From: Spirochaetales bacterium
Lineage (GTDB): Bacteria; Spirochaetota; Spirochaetia; DTKZ01
NCBI GenBank assembly: GCA_031280945.1
Contig: JAITGB010000141.1
Location: 1 to 5,559, forward strand
Length of the DNA: 5,559 bases
Direction: 5' to 3'
In this document: positions 5,257 to 5,559 of the stretch, piece by piece
Layout: every line of letters begins with the position of its first letter
How positions within the stretch are numbered: position 1 is the first letter of the stretch
The notes under the pieces: generated by a model
Told to the model about the DNA's origin: nothing
Database searches by the model: none
The model's input: the letters and a program-made list of their open reading frames with translations, nothing else
Made by a program: the position numbers and the translations under genes

Positions 5257-5559
5257 ATGAACGAACTATTGGAATGGCTGGTATCAGGACCGACGCGATG
5301 GGCTGTCAAACGGACATAGCGCGACGCATACGGAAGCGGCAGGCCGATTATGTGCTGGGACTGAAGGGGAATCAGGGTACTTTGCGTGAGGACACCGAGC
5401 AGTATTTCGATGACCTGAAGCTGCGTGCCGGCCGCGCGTACCACCGGGTGGTGGACAAGGCGCACGGCGCGGTGGAAATCCGGGAATACTGGCAGACGGA
5501 GGACATCGGGTGGTTACACCAGCGGAAGGCATGGGCGGGGCTAACCTCCCTGGTTATGA
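5257..5559 (+). pseudogene. ISAs1-family transposase remnant, 5'-truncated and frameshifted
   Basis: The frame from 5286 to the window end encodes RTDAMGCQTDIARRIR, then ADYVLGLKGNQGTLREDTEQ, then DKAHGAVEIREYW and IGWLHQRKAWAGLTSL. These are the hallmarks of the middle of ISAs1-family (DDE, H-repeat-like) transposases, including the second catalytic Asp in DAMGCQ and the catalytic Glu in HGxxE. The frame has no proper start: the N-terminal 150-180 residues, with the first catalytic Asp, are absent. Just upstream, a different frame (5257-5286) encodes NELLEWLVSG, which fits the PELLEWL segment that normally precedes DAMGCQ. The two parts are therefore out of frame, with about 16 nt apparently missing. 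The homologous part may reach back to about 5221, but this is uncertain. The right part continues beyond the window. The remnant points away from rpmH and is probably not functional. Confidence 0.85.

Noticed and set aside
5238..5532. Minus-strand open frames of 75 and 82 codons over the transposase
   Set aside because: They are antisense to a clear ISAs1 transposase frame and have no motif of their own.

Overview
The window is a chromosomal segment of about 50% GC (estimated by eye), most likely from a spirochaete close to Treponema. The best evidence is the 51-residue L34 protein with a C-terminal tail ending in LTVSDEKKPY, a tail I recall from treponemal L34. The RnpA N-terminus (MRKSLTRRERLRG) and the gene order rpmH-rnpA-yidD-yidC-jag also fit. 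A moderate-GC termite-gut-type Treponema is a reasonable guess, but the genus is inferred from memory and not from a search.

Almost everything is on the minus strand and reads from right to left. A near-consensus sigma70-type promoter (5156-5184) precedes rpmH (4960-5115). rpmH overlaps rnpA (4608-4979) by 20 nt, and rnpA overlaps yidD (4403-4696) by 89 nt. After 57 nt comes yidC (2582-4345). A structured, non-coding spacer of 256 nt (2326-2581) follows, then jag (1654-2325) and a strong intrinsic terminator (1554-1594). Beyond the terminator is an uncharacterised 506-residue membrane protein (6-1526), also on the minus strand. No stretch over 300 nt lacks a gene.

The cluster joins ribosome production, tRNA processing and membrane-protein insertion. 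L34 is a large-subunit protein, RnpA is the protein part of RNase P, YidD helps YidC, YidC inserts membrane proteins, and Jag/KhpB is an RNA-binding protein commonly encoded beside YidC.

At the right edge (about 5257-5559, plus strand) is a 5'-truncated and frameshifted ISAs1-family transposase remnant that abuts the operon promoter and runs off the window.

The core operon is ordinary. The parts worth a second look are the yidC-jag spacer, in which hairpins alternate with two copies of a degenerate 21-nt direct repeat, and the uncharacterised membrane protein. I found no convincing new multi-gene system.
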